DNA from: Axinella damicornis
Lineage: Eukaryota > Porifera > Demospongiae > Axinellida > Axinellidae
Assembly (NCBI GenBank): GCA_963931865.1
Contig: OZ007513.1
Span: forward strand, 10,999,467-11,063,466
DNA: 64,000 nt
Direction: 5' to 3'
Positions 42,655-54,060 of this stretch are shown here, piece by piece. The position numbers were made by a program, and so were the translations under genes. The notes beneath the pieces were generated by a model, which was not told the origin of the DNA, ran no database searches, and saw nothing but the letters and a program-made list of their open reading frames with translations. Positions within the stretch are counted from its first letter, which is position 1, and each line of letters begins with the position of its first letter.

Positions 42655-43333
42655 TGTGCATGGTGGGGATGAGATAATTTGTGCATGTGTGGTGGGGATG
42701 AGATTAATGTGTGCACGTGTGGTGGGGATGGGATTAATGTGTGCATGTGTGGTGGGATGGGATAATGTGTGCATGTGTGGTGGGGATGGGATTAATGTGT
42801 GCATGTGTGGTGGGGATGAGATTAATGTGTGCATGTGTGGTGGGGATGGGATTAATGTGTGCATGTGTGGTGGGGATGGGATTAATGTGTGCATGTGTGG
42901 TGGGGATGGGATTAATGTATGCATGTGTGGTGGGGATGGGATTAATGTGTGCATGTGTGGTGGGGATGAGATTAATGTGTGCATGTGTGGTGGGATGGGA
43001 TTAATGTGTGCATGTGTGGTGGGGATGGGATTAATGTATGCATGTGTGGTGGGGATGAGATTAATGTGTGCATGTGTGGTGGGATGGGATTAATGTGTGC
43101 ATGTGTGGTGAGGATGAGATTAATGTGTGCATGTGTGGTGGGGATGGGATTAATGTGTGCATGTGTGGTGGGGATGAGATTAATGTGTGCATGTGTGGTG
43201 GGATGGGATTAATGTGTGCATGTGTGGTGAGGATGAGATTAATGTGTGCATGTGTGGTGGGGATGGGATTAATGTGTGCATGTGTGGTGGGGATGGGATT
43301 AATGTGTGCATGTGTGGTGGGGATGGGATTAAT
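42655..43333. repeat. 30-bp minisatellite, about 23 units
   Basis: Unit TGTGTGCATGTGTGGTGGGG then ATGRGATTAA, with 29-bp versions lacking one G. The related loci at about 47000, 56757 and 62237 have one, one and two units, so the array grew in this copy only. Open decapeptide frames are by-products. Confidence 0.95.
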
Positions 43334-43554
43334 TAATTCGCAAGCAATGATAGTGTACGAAGTTGACTTTACAGTAGCATTCTCAGCACCCAGACCAGAT
43401 GCATATAACAGGAGTATTACAAACAGACTCTGACTGTAGCCAGTATACTGACAGATGTATATACTACCCGCAGTATCTAATTGCCCAGTCCTAAATCATA
43501 ATATACACTCTATAGCTGATAGACATAAGAACTCATCGTTATCTTTGAACTAAC

Positions 43555-43742
43555 CTTGGAAGGACGCCACTCTGACTCAAGGTATTGCACACAGTCCTTA
43601 CTACCAGCGCAGACTGAGCATTGTGCCCTTCGGGGCTGGAGAGATTCACTATGGCCATTGCTTGTGGTGCAAAGTCGATTACAGTGGGTATAACAATGAC
43701 AGCCATCCATTGTTGAGTAATTGCTGGGTTGTCAAATATGGC
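43555..43742 (-). CDS. Exon X, copy 2
   Basis: 188 nt (one codon more than the others), acceptor TTGTGCAG, donor GTTAGT, phase 0 to 2. Reads AIFDNPAITQQWMAVIVIPT, FAPQAMAIVNLSS and SGVLPR. Open throughout. Confidence 0.65.
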
Positions 43743-43830
43743 CTGCACAAGCAATCAGAAGAGAACATACCACATAGTGAGAGACAGTAGCACAGGGGAA
43801 CGTATAGGTTGCTGTCCAATTGCCATTGAG

Positions 43831-43841
43831 TGTGTGTGTGT

Positions 43842-43872
<31 letters not shown>

Positions 43873-43882
43873 GGGGGGGGGG
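43831..43882. repeat. TG microsatellite followed by poly-G (27)
   Basis: TG repeats to 43855, then G from 43856 to 43882. Confidence 0.95.
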
Positions 43883-43930
43883 ATTTTACTCAGATCAAGG
43901 AGAACAAGGCTATAATCTAGGGTCCCTTAC

Positions 43931-44029
43931 CTTGCTCACACTCTTCTGGATGTGATCAGCATCAAGTTTTTGATCCGGAGAAACAAGTATCTCCACCTTC
44001 ATCAGATTCTCTGAGATGGACACCATATG
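43931..44029 (-). CDS. Exon W, copy 2
   Basis: 99 nt, phase 0-0, acceptor GCATGGCAG, donor GTAAGG. Reads HMVSISENLMKVEILVSPDQ then KLDADHIQKSVSK. Lies 188 bases before exon X copy 2 on the minus strand, the tightest W-X pair. Confidence 0.62.
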
Positions 44030-44843
44030 CTGCCATGCATATGCGTGGCAAGACGTAAAAAAAAAAATCAACCTCATGATATGAATAATTATGGCAACCA
44101 GCAACCTATAGTGCAAAATAAATCTTGTTGTCTGCAATTGGTGTGGAGTTCAGTGAACGATAATTTTCGAGGGGCAACTGAACTCCTGGTAGCTGTTGCA
44201 ACCCCGGCAACTTCGCCAGCAGGGTGAGTTTCGGCACGTAAGTGTCAGTAAATGATAGCGATCACAACCGTGCATGTGGTCAGAATCATTGTGGGCTTTT
44301 CGTGAGAGCTGTACTGGCAGTGAAAGTTGAAGAGCAATCACGGGCGGCCAACGGCACAACAAAAGTGCTTGTATCTCCAGCACCAAGGTGAGTTTCAGCA
44401 CCAAAATTGTATAGCTAGTTGGGCCACTGCTTGACAGCGATCACGGTCGACGGTGCAGGAAGATTCTATAGGCCATTGCTAAGGTAGTCATTATTTCTTT
44501 GCATTACGCGCCGCAGTGTCTTTTATACCCCGAGTAGTGTAATTCTACTAGCAGTGTTATTCTGCTTACATAAAACGTGTAACTTAATTCCTACCTCCCC
44601 TCCAGATCCCGCTCCTGCCCCAGGCGAGACATGTCCACATACAAATACCTCCTCCCACCATCGTATCGATGAGGCCTGCCGAGAGAACCGGGACCCACAC
44701 TCAATGATATCAGGGTATTACTGAATGCATTATGCCTTTTCAGCTCAGGCACTCACGCCCTTGACTCAGGAGTACCTCGAGTCTCCTCAAATTAGACTCT
44801 TAACGTGTTGGTGATGACTAAAATTAGCTCCAGCCCAAATATG

Positions 44844-44918
44844 TAGTCTTGCGGGCCAGCCTCTTTTTCCAAGTAAGGGGCGCCCCCTCGTGGAAAAAGA
44901 GGCTGGCTTGTGAGACTA
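44844..44918. mobile_element. GTCTCGC-family palindrome, copy
   Basis: TAGTCTTGCGGGCCAGCCTC pairs with GAGGCTGGCTTGTGAGACTA; the core is CTTTTTCC ... GGAAAAAG around GGGGCGCCCC. Confidence 0.8.
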
Positions 44919-45021
44919 CCCAAATTTGATGGGTGAGAAACTGATAGCTATATACATGATGTATATAGCTAGCTACACCTCTAGCAGAAATATTTGCCAT
45001 GGAAGGTCACAAGGTTTGACG

Positions 45022-45125
45022 TAGTCTCGCGGCCCAGCCTCTTTTTCGAAGTATAGGTACCAGCCTCTTTTTCCCAGTAGGGGCCATGCCCCTTACATTG
45101 AAAAAGAGTCTGGCCTGCGAGACTA
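45022..45125. mobile_element. GTCTCGC-family palindrome, larger copy
   Basis: TAGTCTCGCGGCCCAGCCTC at the left, GTCTGGCCTGCGAGACTA at the right. Contains two forward CAGCCTCTTTTTC words like 39364-39470. It is absent from the equivalent place near 39480. Confidence 0.8.
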
Positions 45126-45630
45126 TATAGATTTGAGGTTGATGAATGTATATACACCTACCACTGATATGGTGGAAGTGGGTGAGTGTAGTAGACTTTT
45201 CTCGTACTCTTCCATGCTCTCAATCTGCTTGCAACGTGTAGCTAGATACCTTAGGTTGAAGTTGAGAATTCATAGCCAGGTCACACACAATTTCAATACG
45301 CAATCAATAAACTATGTAGCTGTGTAAACATGGGCTGATAATAGCAGGAAACGCGATCGGAAAGATAGCAACACTGCAGACCTGCACAGGTGACTTGGAA
45401 TTGAACTGAATATCCTGTTCAGTGTGTATATTATATTATAGTTCAACGATTGTAAGTTGTTGTTCTTTATCCTGTGCATTTGCAAACCGTTACCATCTAT
45501 TTGGAGGCAGGGTCATCGGGACAAGTCCATGCAGTTTGTCTGAGCAAGGCCTAGTTAATATAAATGAATTACGGTAGCTAGTTATGCCTGCCTAGCTTGT
45601 GCAGCCGACCGAGCCGTGCACATGTATATA

Positions 45631-45842
45631 CAGTCAAACCTCCGATAGTGGACCCTCCGAGATAGGGACACAATATAATAAACCTCTCTACAAAGGACGC
45701 TTTTCATAGTCCCAAATAATTGGTTTGCCTATGGTTCTAATACATTTTGAACCTCCGAGAAGAGGACAACCTCTCTACAAAGGACAAAAGACTTGAATTT
45801 ATATTGTTCCCAAAGACTGTCCTTTGTTCGGAGGTTTGACTG
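45631..45842. mobile_element. Pogo/Tigger-like MITE
   Basis: Begins CAGTCAAACCTCCGA and ends with the mirror TCGGAGGTTTGACTG, flanked by TA on both sides (TATA left, TATT right), as expected for Tc1/mariner-pogo elements. CAGTCAAACCTC-type ends are common in animal pogo/Tigger derivatives. 212 bp, with internal repeats of CCTCTCTACAAAGGAC; no transposase. Confidence 0.85.
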
Positions 45843-46254
45843 TATTGACGACAGATAACTGAGATAAGGGACTACTGTTTAGCCATTCACGGTCCCTTGG
45901 ATTTGAGAGTGCTGTAGGTCAAGGCTCTAGCTGTCTCCCACTCATTGTATAATGGGTCAATACGTGGTGAATTCTACCAGGAGCTTATGAGTGCCGCGAA
46001 TCCTACCACATATGGCTGAGCAGTTTAAGATTACGGGAACAAACAAGTACATATTGTATAGCTACCATGCAGACTACTTATACATTCATGCAACCCATGC
46101 CAAATATTGCATGGGATGTAGGGATAGCAGAACAGCAAAATGTAAGAAAACACCGCATAGCTATTCAGTTCATTTGATTGCCTTATCTCCAATACAGGTT
46201 TTCATGCAGGTCCTGAACACAATGGCACTAGCTACTCTCAACGTTTTCCTCACC

Positions 46255-46313
46255 TCCACTCACTCACACATAGCTACCAGATGAGCTGAAAAAGCAGGTT
46301 GAACCTCTCCTTG
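46255..46313 (+). other. 51-nt exon-like cassette, shortened copy
   Basis: CTCACACATAG then PDELKKQVEPLLGV and GTGAGT; the first bases (CATTCATG) are missing. Confidence 0.45.
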
Positions 46314-46390
46314 GTGTCCGTGAGTTAGCATGGACCAGCATTACTCAACTTGCTTCCTTCAGAGATGTTGTGTTCTCACCCACAAAGGCA

Positions 46391-46395
46391 CTAGC

Positions 46396-46428
<33 letters not shown>
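46391..46428. repeat. AT microsatellite
   Basis: About 18 AT units. Confidence 0.95.
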
Positions 46429-46432
<4 letters not shown>

Positions 46433-47156
46433 TGTAAAAACGGTTGAGTCATCTCAGTTGCAACCTCCGTTTATTATGCTCTCAACCACTTTTCTCACCC
46501 ACACGCTGCATGTTCATGCCAGATGGGGTGAAAAAAAAAACAAAAAAATTATACCTTGCTCTTTGGAGAGTTAGCATTCATTCAACCAGAGCTGTTGCGT
46601 GTTCTCACCCCTCAAAGGCACTGTTCGTAACATGGTCTTATCCATCTGCACCTCCACACTGCACTGTATAGCAGATTAGTGAAGGTTTGTGTATCTCAGC
46701 AACTATTGAACAGGAATTTATTGTTGCAACTTTTAGTGGCATCATTAGGACACTGACACATTGTGGATAATGCCTATACAGAAATCATAATTAGATGTTC
46801 AACTTATAATAAGATGCAAGGCCATATTGGACGTGACACATTGTTGATAATGCCTATACAGAAATCAGAAGATGCTCAACTCATAATAAGATGCAAGAGC
46901 ATGTTGGATTTGGTGTCTGAGCAAGAGTAATGAGAGCAGCAGGACTACTGATTGAGCCATACACAACTGTTTCCCTGAGCTGAGTTATTCCATAACTGCA
47001 ATGTGTGCATGTGTGGTGGAGATGAGATTAATGTGTGCATTAAAATTAGCAAGCAATGATAGTGTATGAAGACTTAACCGTAAATGAGACAATAATCGAG
47101 TGTAGAATTCTCAGCATGCACCCAGACCAGATACCGACCTCATTGATATAAATTAC

Positions 47157-47246
47157 CTGTCGCAAGTTCACCAGCAAATACATCTTGATTTTACCCCTCC
47201 AACAGATTGGGCAAACTCCTGCTTCAGAATCATGTCTCAGGTCTTA
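47157..47246 (-). pseudogene. Exon Z, copy A, decayed
   Basis: Equivalent of 56899-57002 but 14 nt shorter, so the frame is broken. The donor GTAATT is kept. Confidence 0.4.
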
Positions 47247-47701
47247 CTCTCGATCACCCCATGCATGGTTATCTTAGCATCTTAGCAGACTCTGACTGTA
47301 GCCATGCAGTACTGACAGATGTATATTATACCAACTAGTGTTGTGATATTGCTCCTGGAATCAACACTGATTATTGGAGGTGGAATAATTGCTGATTATC
47401 CTGGGTTGAATAGTTGCCGATTATCCGATTATGTTGTATGTACTGTTACTTGTTACAACATATGGTTTGCTACTAGTTTGAAGTGCTAAACTGTTGCATA
47501 TGACCATTTTCTGTTCGCTTTATTGTGCTCACTAGCATACCCATAAACAGATTTCAATAATTGATAATTGGTTAAGATCTCTACATCAATCAATTAGTCA
47601 CAGCTCTAATACTAACCACAGCATCTTATTGCCCAGTCCTAAATCATATATACACTCCATAGCTGATAGACATAAGACTCTAAGAACTCTTCATCACTAA
47701 C

Positions 47702-47886
47702 CTAATTGGAAGGATGGCATCCAGGGTTGTACGCACTGTCGTTACCACCCGCTCAGACTGAGCATTGCGCTCTTCGCTGCTGCAGAGATTCACTATGGCC
47801 AAAGTTTGTGGTGCAAAGTTGATTGAAGTGGGTATAACAACGACAGCCGTCCATTGTTGAGTAATTGCTGGGTTGTCATCTATGGC
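47702..47886 (-). CDS. Exon X, copy 3
   Basis: 185 nt, acceptor GATTGCTTGTGCAG, donor GTTAGT, phase 0 to 2. Reads AIDDNPAITQQWTAVVVIPT, SINFAPQTLAIVNLCSSEER and LPI. Open frame with intact borders. Confidence 0.68.
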
Positions 47887-48810
47887 CTGCACAAGCAATC
47901 AGAAGAGAACATACCACGTATTGAAGCACCGGGAAACAATAATTACTAGCAGCCCAGTTGCTGTCCAATTTCAGGGGACCTGGAAGGTTACAGCACAGCA
48001 GACATGCCCTATAACGCACCTGAGAATTATAGCCTCACTTGAGAACAGTACATGGAAGAGACAGGTACAGTATGCATTTTAACTTTGATGCCGAGATTCG
48101 GAAGCCTTTCTGTGGCTGGTCTGGGTTTCAGTTACAAATGCAGCTCCGGAAGACCTAATACAGCTAGGCCCAAACGAAGCTAGCAGGTAGCACAGGCAAC
48201 AAGGTAGAGTCAAACTTGTAATGCAGGGTTGAGAGTGAGAGCCACTATATGATAGTAGTAGTACTGGTGCTGGACCTTGTGACATTGTTTTGAAAGGGTG
48301 GAATGAAGCTGAAAAGCAATACCGGAACTCTGACAGAAACAAACCCTTTAAAAACCAGTAAAATCTGACCCGGCAGATGAATCACAAACACATGACATCT
48401 GGAGCTATGTGTAATTGCTTCCATGGATACACACGACACTTTGCTGTGGTTAAACCGACCCAGGTTGGTTGCATGAGGGGATCTCTACTAACACAGCTGA
48501 GTTGGCTAACATCTCAAGCATGCATAATAACAGTGTACTAAGCCTGGATCAATTATTGAATTATGCACGCATGAGTGATTTGCTACTGTAGGAGGGATTC
48601 CCTCAACAAACCCGCAACCCCGGAACTGAAACATAGCAATTTTGGTGGCAGTGACAAAAACACTGTGTCTTGCAACAGTACAAGTGGTATTATAGCAACC
48701 ACATCTACAGTTCTGTATTTGCATTGTTGCAAGTACACTGTAATCCACAACAATGTTTATTACAGCCTCCAACTTCATGAGTGGCGCCAGGGAATCACAC
48801 AAGCAACTAC

Positions 48811-48867
48811 CTAGCCTCGTTCCCAGCCCCGAGACGGTCGCCGTCTCGGGCCTGGGAACGAGGCTAG
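48811..48867. mobile_element. Short TIR element, CTAGCCTCG family, perfect hairpin
   Basis: 57 bp, nearly exact palindrome: CTAGCCTCGTTCCCAG, CCCGAGACGG / CCGTCTCGGG, CTGGGAACGAGGCTAG. It has no match in copy B at this place, so it is a later insertion or a local deletion derivative. Confidence 0.85.
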
Positions 48868-49249
48868 CAACTACCATACAACTAGCACAAACCGATCTAC
48901 AGCTATCATCCAGAGGGACACTGGCAGACCTTATAATTACACTGCTATTAGCTTTCTCAGTACACAACATAGTTATTTCTGCACACTATATTGTTTTTCC
49001 TGGTCATGTCATGTACATTGGCTGACCAATGCTTTAATGTGCCAGAGTATACTGGAAAGTTTCAGCACAGCAGACATGCTCTATAATGCACCTGACGCAC
49101 TAGGATACACCCTCAATTGAATTAGTGTACTGTATAGGGTTTGTATATTGCATAAACTCTTTGTAGAAACCAAAAAATATTACAGTCTCGCCTGAGAACG
49201 AGGCTATATGTATACGGTCCCTTGCATAATATTATCTGAGGTCCCTTAC

Positions 49250-49345
49250 CGTGCTCACACTATTCTGGATATCATCAGCATCAAGGTTTTCATCCGGAGA
49301 AGCTAGTATCTCCACCTTGATCAGATTCTCTACCTTTATGGGTGG
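49250..49345 (-). CDS. Exon W, copy 3
   Basis: 96 nt, phase 0-0, acceptor ACTTACACAG, donor GTAAGG. Reads PPIKVENLIKVEILASPDEN then LDADDIQNSVST. It is upstream of exon X copy 3 on the minus strand by about 1.4 kb. Confidence 0.65.
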
Positions 49346-50748
49346 CTGTGTAAGTACGCAGCAAGAGGAAAATTTAATTATACAGTATACAAGTATTATT
49401 ACTTGCTTGTCTAATAAAGATGAGGTTTAAGCTCTAAACCAAAAGCTAATTTACAAGTGGCTATTTTATTTGTCACTTAAATTAAACATTGGCATGCATT
49501 GTCTGATATGGGCAATTAAAGTACATTTACACTCCACTGGTATGGATGGGCTTCATGATCGCTCCATTAACCAACTGTTGATTTCTGAACATGAATGTTG
49601 GTGACTTATTTATAGCTTGTAAGCTATCTTCCTGCTTTGCAATTGGACTGAAGCCAGGATGCACACAAATTATAGCTAGCCCTCGTGCCTGCTGCTGAAC
49701 TAATAACCTGTGACACTCTGAGTATGGGGACCACTAGCTACCTATACACACTGTTCATACTTGCATCACATAGCTACAGCAATGCTGAATTCGGTCTTAA
49801 AAAGTAGCTAGCTAGAAGCACTCCTGAGCTCCACAACAACTACAGACTCTTCTGCGGTCATCACATGCACAACGACGAGGACTCACAAATTGGGAGGGAC
49901 CCTCCCCCTCCCACGACCGATACGTAAGGCGTATAAATATGCACGTAACCTTTGACCCCTAAGACGACGCATGAATGTCATAATTTTCCACCGTATAAAG
50001 TCCATTTCCAGTACAGCGATTAGCCCTGACCAGCTGGGTCACCGTTCTTCAGCATGTGCGGCATAGCAGTCCATAGGTGGGTTGTAAGCTTTACTATCAT
50101 CCCTAGCTAGCTACCTTATTAGACTATAATTACAGTTATGCAACCCGTGCTGTTGTGTGAGTGTGCATGGGTGTAGTGTGTATACACCTCACTGCTATAA
50201 ATTATTTAGGTCCGGACATTTTTAGCTATAATAACAGTGAAAGTTCACACCCAATACTACAGACAATCCACATTGTGTGGCAGGAGAGCAACTAAGGCAT
50301 AGTTGTTGATTCAGCAGACAAGATTGTCAGTTGGGATGATCTTGAGAATAGATAGTAGCTACAACTCTATTATCTATGGCCTGATCTCAGTGAGTAGCTA
50401 TTATGGTTATGCTAATTTGGCTCATTGTTTGATTTGAAGTCTTGAATGTCAATGTCTTGCAAGCCATAATATAAGTTGTTAACTCATGACTCAGCTGAGG
50501 TAAGTTTTAAAAGAGCAGCTAGCTAAAAAGTGATGTAAAGGATGACCAGCACCAAAGCAAGCATGTACCAAAAGATGCTATGTAACTGTTACATATAATT
50601 ATGGGGGCTTGCATACAAAGCGGTAGCTAACTGTAGGTGTTGCATTTGCCTGATCATCAAACTTTAATTCACACAAGTTCACAGAGCCTGAGCCTAGTTG
50701 CGCACTGGAGACTCTCACTCTACCAGTACACCACTGCGCATGCACATC

Positions 50749-50797
50749 TAGTCTCGCGGGGCCAGACCCACACGGAAGGGAGGGGCCTGCGAGACTA
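50749..50797. mobile_element. GTCTCGC-family mini-palindrome
   Basis: TAGTCTCGCGGGGCCAGACC at the left and GGGGCCTGCGAGACTA at the right; only 49 bp. Confidence 0.7.
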
Positions 50798-50934
50798 CTG
50801 CACACTCACCTCCATGCTTTGCTGGCTCTCTGTTGCCTGTCCCCACCCGGACCCATTGCATACCTCAGCGCTAGAAAGCGTATACATAGGTGGGCGTGGA
50901 GCATAGGTAGACCGCGCCTCCTGTACCTGCATTG

Positions 50935-50968
50935 TCTCGTTCCCAGACCACGTCTGGGAACGAGACTA
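50935..50968. mobile_element. Minimal CTCGTTCCCAG hairpin
   Basis: TCTCGTTCCCAGAC pairs with GTCTGGGAACGAGA around CA. Ends only, like a fully deleted member of the TIR families here. Confidence 0.65.
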
Positions 50969-51307
50969 GTAACTGCCCGGTAGGGAGGAAATCCAATCAG
51001 CAAGGACCTCGTGTGACAGTGTCGGTACGGTGGAGCGATAATGGCGGCTTCCTATGCTACAGGTAATGTCAATACAAATTTGGATGATTGTATAGGGATT
51101 CAGAAAGCCGGCGGAAATCCCATGCATTCGTACGTAGACCTGGCGGCCTGGCCTGGGTAATGGCTGGGCTGCTGGGGTGGGGCCAGGCTATTATCTGTGA
51201 ACGAGAGGGGGCGCTGGGTGGATCACTTATGTAGGCTGTGAGGGGTGTGTGGTGGTGCACAGGTAGAGCAAGAGTCCCCATGGCCCAGTGGTTGACTCGG
51301 GCTCTGT

Positions 51308-51741
51308 CTAGTCTCGCGTGGCCCAGACCCTTCCTGCGACGATTAGTGGGGCAGTGCGAAAGGGGAGGGGAGGAAGGAAGAAGGGTCTGGTGACTCTGAA
51401 CAAGATACCGTTTCAAAATGGAATGTAATTATCTTCCGTAAATGTAATAATATTGCACGTGACTTATCTTGTATGCTACAGTATATACTAGTAGTTGATC
51501 GAGCACAGAGCTAGAGCCATGGCTATCAAGGAAGAGCGCTGCACCGTCTGCCTCAAAAGACTTGCCGAAGAGTAGTACGCGAAGGAGACTTAACAGTGAC
51601 CACAAATGACATGCTGGCCAGCATTCTGGCAGAGCCAACAACTTCCTGTTCAGAGTTGCCAGACCCTTCTTCCTCCCTCCCCTCCCATTTCGCCCCGTCC
51701 CACTAATCGTCGCAGGAAGGGTCTGGGCCACGCAAGACTAG
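51308..51741. mobile_element. TIR element with about 80-bp arms
   Basis: CTAGTCTCGCGTGGCCCAGA and TCTGGGCCACGCAAGACTAG at the ends; further in, CCTTCCTGCGACGATTAGTG pairs with CACTAATCGTCGCAGGAAGG. 434 bp, no transposase. Confidence 0.8.
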
Positions 51742-51879
51742 GCTCTGTCCTGGGTTCGAATCTAACTAAAGCCCTTTGCTTTTCTGTTGAAGGTTGGTTC
51801 ACTTTAAAAAAGATTTGCTCTTCCAGAAGTTTGAGCAATGCCGTTTATGGCAAGCGAGTTTAGTGATGATGCCCGTTAA

Positions 51880-52471
51880 CCCTTTAACCACCGAATTCTT
51901 CCCACCAAGACAACACATTTACATGCATTCAGCGCACACCACTTTCGTAGGTACTCCTATCCCGCAGCATTCGCTCCTCAGCGGCCAAACTTGGTGGAGC
52001 CAGCACACATGGAGAGACCCCTCTGGCAATACCGTTAATGATATTCATGACCCCCCACAAGCCCAGCAATCGGAGGTCAAAGGTGGATGTCAGCCGGATT
52101 TTCGCCCAGCATTTCCCTAAACTTGGGCCAGATCTGACTGATAGCACACCTTACACCACCAATTTGCTTGTTTTCCTGAGGCCCTGGGTGGGGTCTATCA
52201 TTAGAATAAAAAATCCTCGGGTCAATGAATCTCATAAAAAAAACCCGCCCACGACAGGCGAAGGGGGGCTGCCACTCCCCCTTTCGATACCCCCCCCGCT
52301 TCTACATTTAGTGGGGGATGCGCGCCGAAATCTGACCAAATTTTTGAGTTCGTCCCTCAAAGTCTCCCAAGGCTCTCTGAAGCCTTTTTGGTCTCTTTTT
52401 GGGCTGACGAGAAGCCCTACAAGTGCATAGGGTCTAAATGATGTCTATAGATGTCAATGGGGCTTAAAGGG
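51880..52471. mobile_element. PiggyBac-like MITE in a TTAA site
   Basis: TTAA stands on both sides (51876-51879 and 52472-52475) and the element ends are CCCTTTAA and the mirrored TTAAAGGG. TTAA targets with CCC-starting termini are the hallmark of piggyBac. 592 bp without a transposase frame. No such insertion is seen at the related 41.3-kb sequence. Confidence 0.8.
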
Positions 52472-52653
52472 TTAATTAATGGAGCCCAGGACCTGCATGA
52501 AAACCTCCTGCATTGGAGGTGTGGTATTCCTGGGTTACAAAAATGAGTGAGCTGAACTGAACTGGCGCTATGGTGCTGGAAGTGATGGTGAAGTTAGGGG
52601 GTCAAAATTAATCATGGTTGTGTGACAGATAACCCAGGAATGCTGCATTGCGG

Positions 52654-53236
52654 TAGCCTCGTTCCTAGGCCCTCTCCTCAAAAAAACGGGGGGAGGAGAG
52701 AGCCTGGTAACATTCGCGTAAAAGCTGACTTCCGGCGCCTGGATCTGGCGGAGATTGCAGAACAAAACCACGTGAACACGTTGTTATTTAGTAGGCGTTG
52801 CCTTCACTGCTGTGCTAATGCACAAATTGTAGACACAGAACTGAACGCTCCGGGACAGAGTACGTACCTCTCAAAGGCAGTTGTGCGAGAGGGCCACTGG
52901 TCTGATCTCACTGTTCACGGCGGTTTGTTTGCCGGACCAGCTCGTTCTTCGTTTGTCGCCGCTTACAGGATCGACGGTTCACAAGGTGAGCTCTCCTGGT
53001 TAGTGTCTCGGACTTCGGTGAAGCTGGGGATGCCTTGAAAACGAAGTACGATATTTTCAATAGCGTGTGACTGATTTGTAACTCACGTGACATTTACCAC
53101 AAAAGTAGGCATGTCCTTCGTTTATCACATGGATGATCGACGACGTGCTGGAAGTCGACAGCTTTTCTCGAGAATGTTATCAGGCTCTCTCCTCCCCCCG
53201 TTTTGAGGAGAGAGCCTGGGACGGTGACCGAGGCTA
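52654..53236. mobile_element. TIR element, TAGCCTCG family, with possibly captured sequence
   Basis: Left end TAGCCTCGTTCCTAGGCCCT with CTCTCCTC; right end GAGGAGAGAGCCTGGG ... CGAGGCTA. About 583 bp, much longer than its relatives. The interior has a plus-strand frame (about 52700-53036) of mixed composition reading, for example, LDLAEIAEQNHVNTLLFSRR, which resembles no family I know. Confidence 0.65.
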
Positions 53237-53303
53237 GCATTGTGGTACATTGTGTTACATTTGTGTTACATTGTGTTACATCTTGTGTTACATCTTGTGA
53301 CAG

Positions 53304-53470
53304 ACATGAAGAAAGCCCATGGCATCATATACTCGGATTTGGATATGACGGAGGTGATCGGTCTAGGGGGGTTTGGCGTGGTGTACCGGGCGACCTGGAA
53401 GTCACGACGGATGATAGTTGCAGTGAAGAAGATAATTACCCTTGATTCTCAAGTGATGGGGCTGAAAGAG
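53304..53470 (+). CDS. TKL-type kinase exon: glycine loop and VAVK
   Basis: 167 nt, acceptor ATCTTGTGACAG, donor GTGGGT, phase 1 to 0. Reads SDLDMTEVIGLGGFGVVYRA, then TWKSRRMIVAVKKI. The G-x-G-x-F-G-x-V loop, the Y-R-A-T-W after it and the VAVK lysine are the start of a protein kinase domain, closest in feel to the TAK1/MLK group of TKL kinases. The next exon continues the domain. Exons for the catalytic loop (HRD, DFG) were not found in the window. Confidence 0.75.
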
Positions 53471-53653
53471 GTGGGTACGCGATCATTAGGCTCTACTCAA
53501 CTACATGCTCTGTTAATGTTGAGATTACTGGAGATTACCGTTTTCTAGACACTGAAATTTTCTAGTAATCTCTAGTAACCTCTAGTAATCCCCGGTTGGG
53601 ATTACTATAGATTACTGAAGTACTCGTCCGACTTCCCTCTCCCGTCCCTGCAG

Positions 53654-53765
53654 GTCAATCTACTTAGCTCACTTGACCACCCGCGGTACCCGTACATTGT
53701 TCGCTTTTACGGCACTGTCATTGACGAGCCAGCTCTAATTGCCGCCGAAACATTTGTGGTCACAG
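53654..53765 (+). CDS. TKL-type kinase exon: alphaC/beta4 region
   Basis: 112 nt, acceptor CCGTCCCTGCAG, donor GTACGA, phase 0 to 1. Reads VNLLSSLDHPRYPYIVRFYG then TVIDEPALIAAETFVVT. L-x-x-L-x-H-P-x-I-V-x-x-Y-G is the usual kinase pattern after the alphaC helix, followed by the strand before the hinge. Confidence 0.72.
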
Positions 53766-53897
53766 GTACGATATCCATTTGTACAAGTGTGCGAGTGAAG
53801 CATTCGCACTTTCACAGCCTGACAGAGGAAAGGACTCTCACTATTCTACCAGTGCACCACCGCACACCCTCTCCTCCACACACTCATGCACACTCAG

Positions 53898-53948
53898 CAT
53901 TCATGGCAGACGAGGTGAAGGAGCAGGAGAAACCTCTCCTTGGTGTCC
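53898..53948 (+). CDS. 51-nt cassette in exon context, copy with both splice sites
   Basis: Acceptor CACACTCAG, 51 nt, donor GTGAGT, phase 1-1, matching the phase-1 end of the kinase exon at 53765. Reads FMADEVKEQEKPLLGV. It follows the kinase exon by 132 bases. Either a real micro-exon or a repeat that mimics one. Confidence 0.4.
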
Positions 53949-54060
53949 GTGAGTTATAGCTTATGGAACAACACTGCAAATTTGCTTTCTTCAAGATGTT
54001 GTCATTCTTACCCTCAAAATGCACTACTGCATGTGTTAAGCTCTCAGCCATTTTTCTCCC

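Larger units (their letters stand above)
41870..43760. repeat. Segmental copy D of the duplicated locus
   Basis: Holds the same sequence order as the copies starting near 46.6, 56.0 and 61.6 kb: a GTACGCACATATCCC / AAGTTGGTCAACCATCAAGC block, a TTTTGGTTCAGAGACTACTC block, the TGTGTGCATGTGTGGTGGGG unit, AAGCAATGATAGTGTA, and exon X. In this copy the TGTGTGCATG unit is expanded to an array. Confidence 0.75.
46600..50640. repeat. Segmental copy A of the duplicated locus
   Basis: Matches copy B (56.1-60.06 kb) along most of its length: exon Z region, exon X, the AATGCAGGGTTGAGAGTG / GGACCTTGTGACATTG region (also in copy C), exon W, GATGAGGTTTAAGCTCTAAA, AACATGAATGTTGGTGACTT, GACCAGCTGGGTCACCGTTC, and the AAAGCGGTAGCTAACTGTAG end. 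Differences are insertions such as the element at 48811. Confidence 0.8.

Noticed and set aside
42601..43433. Decapeptide-repeat proteins on both strands
   Set aside because: By-product of the 30-bp array; paralogous loci have only one or two units and no gene there.
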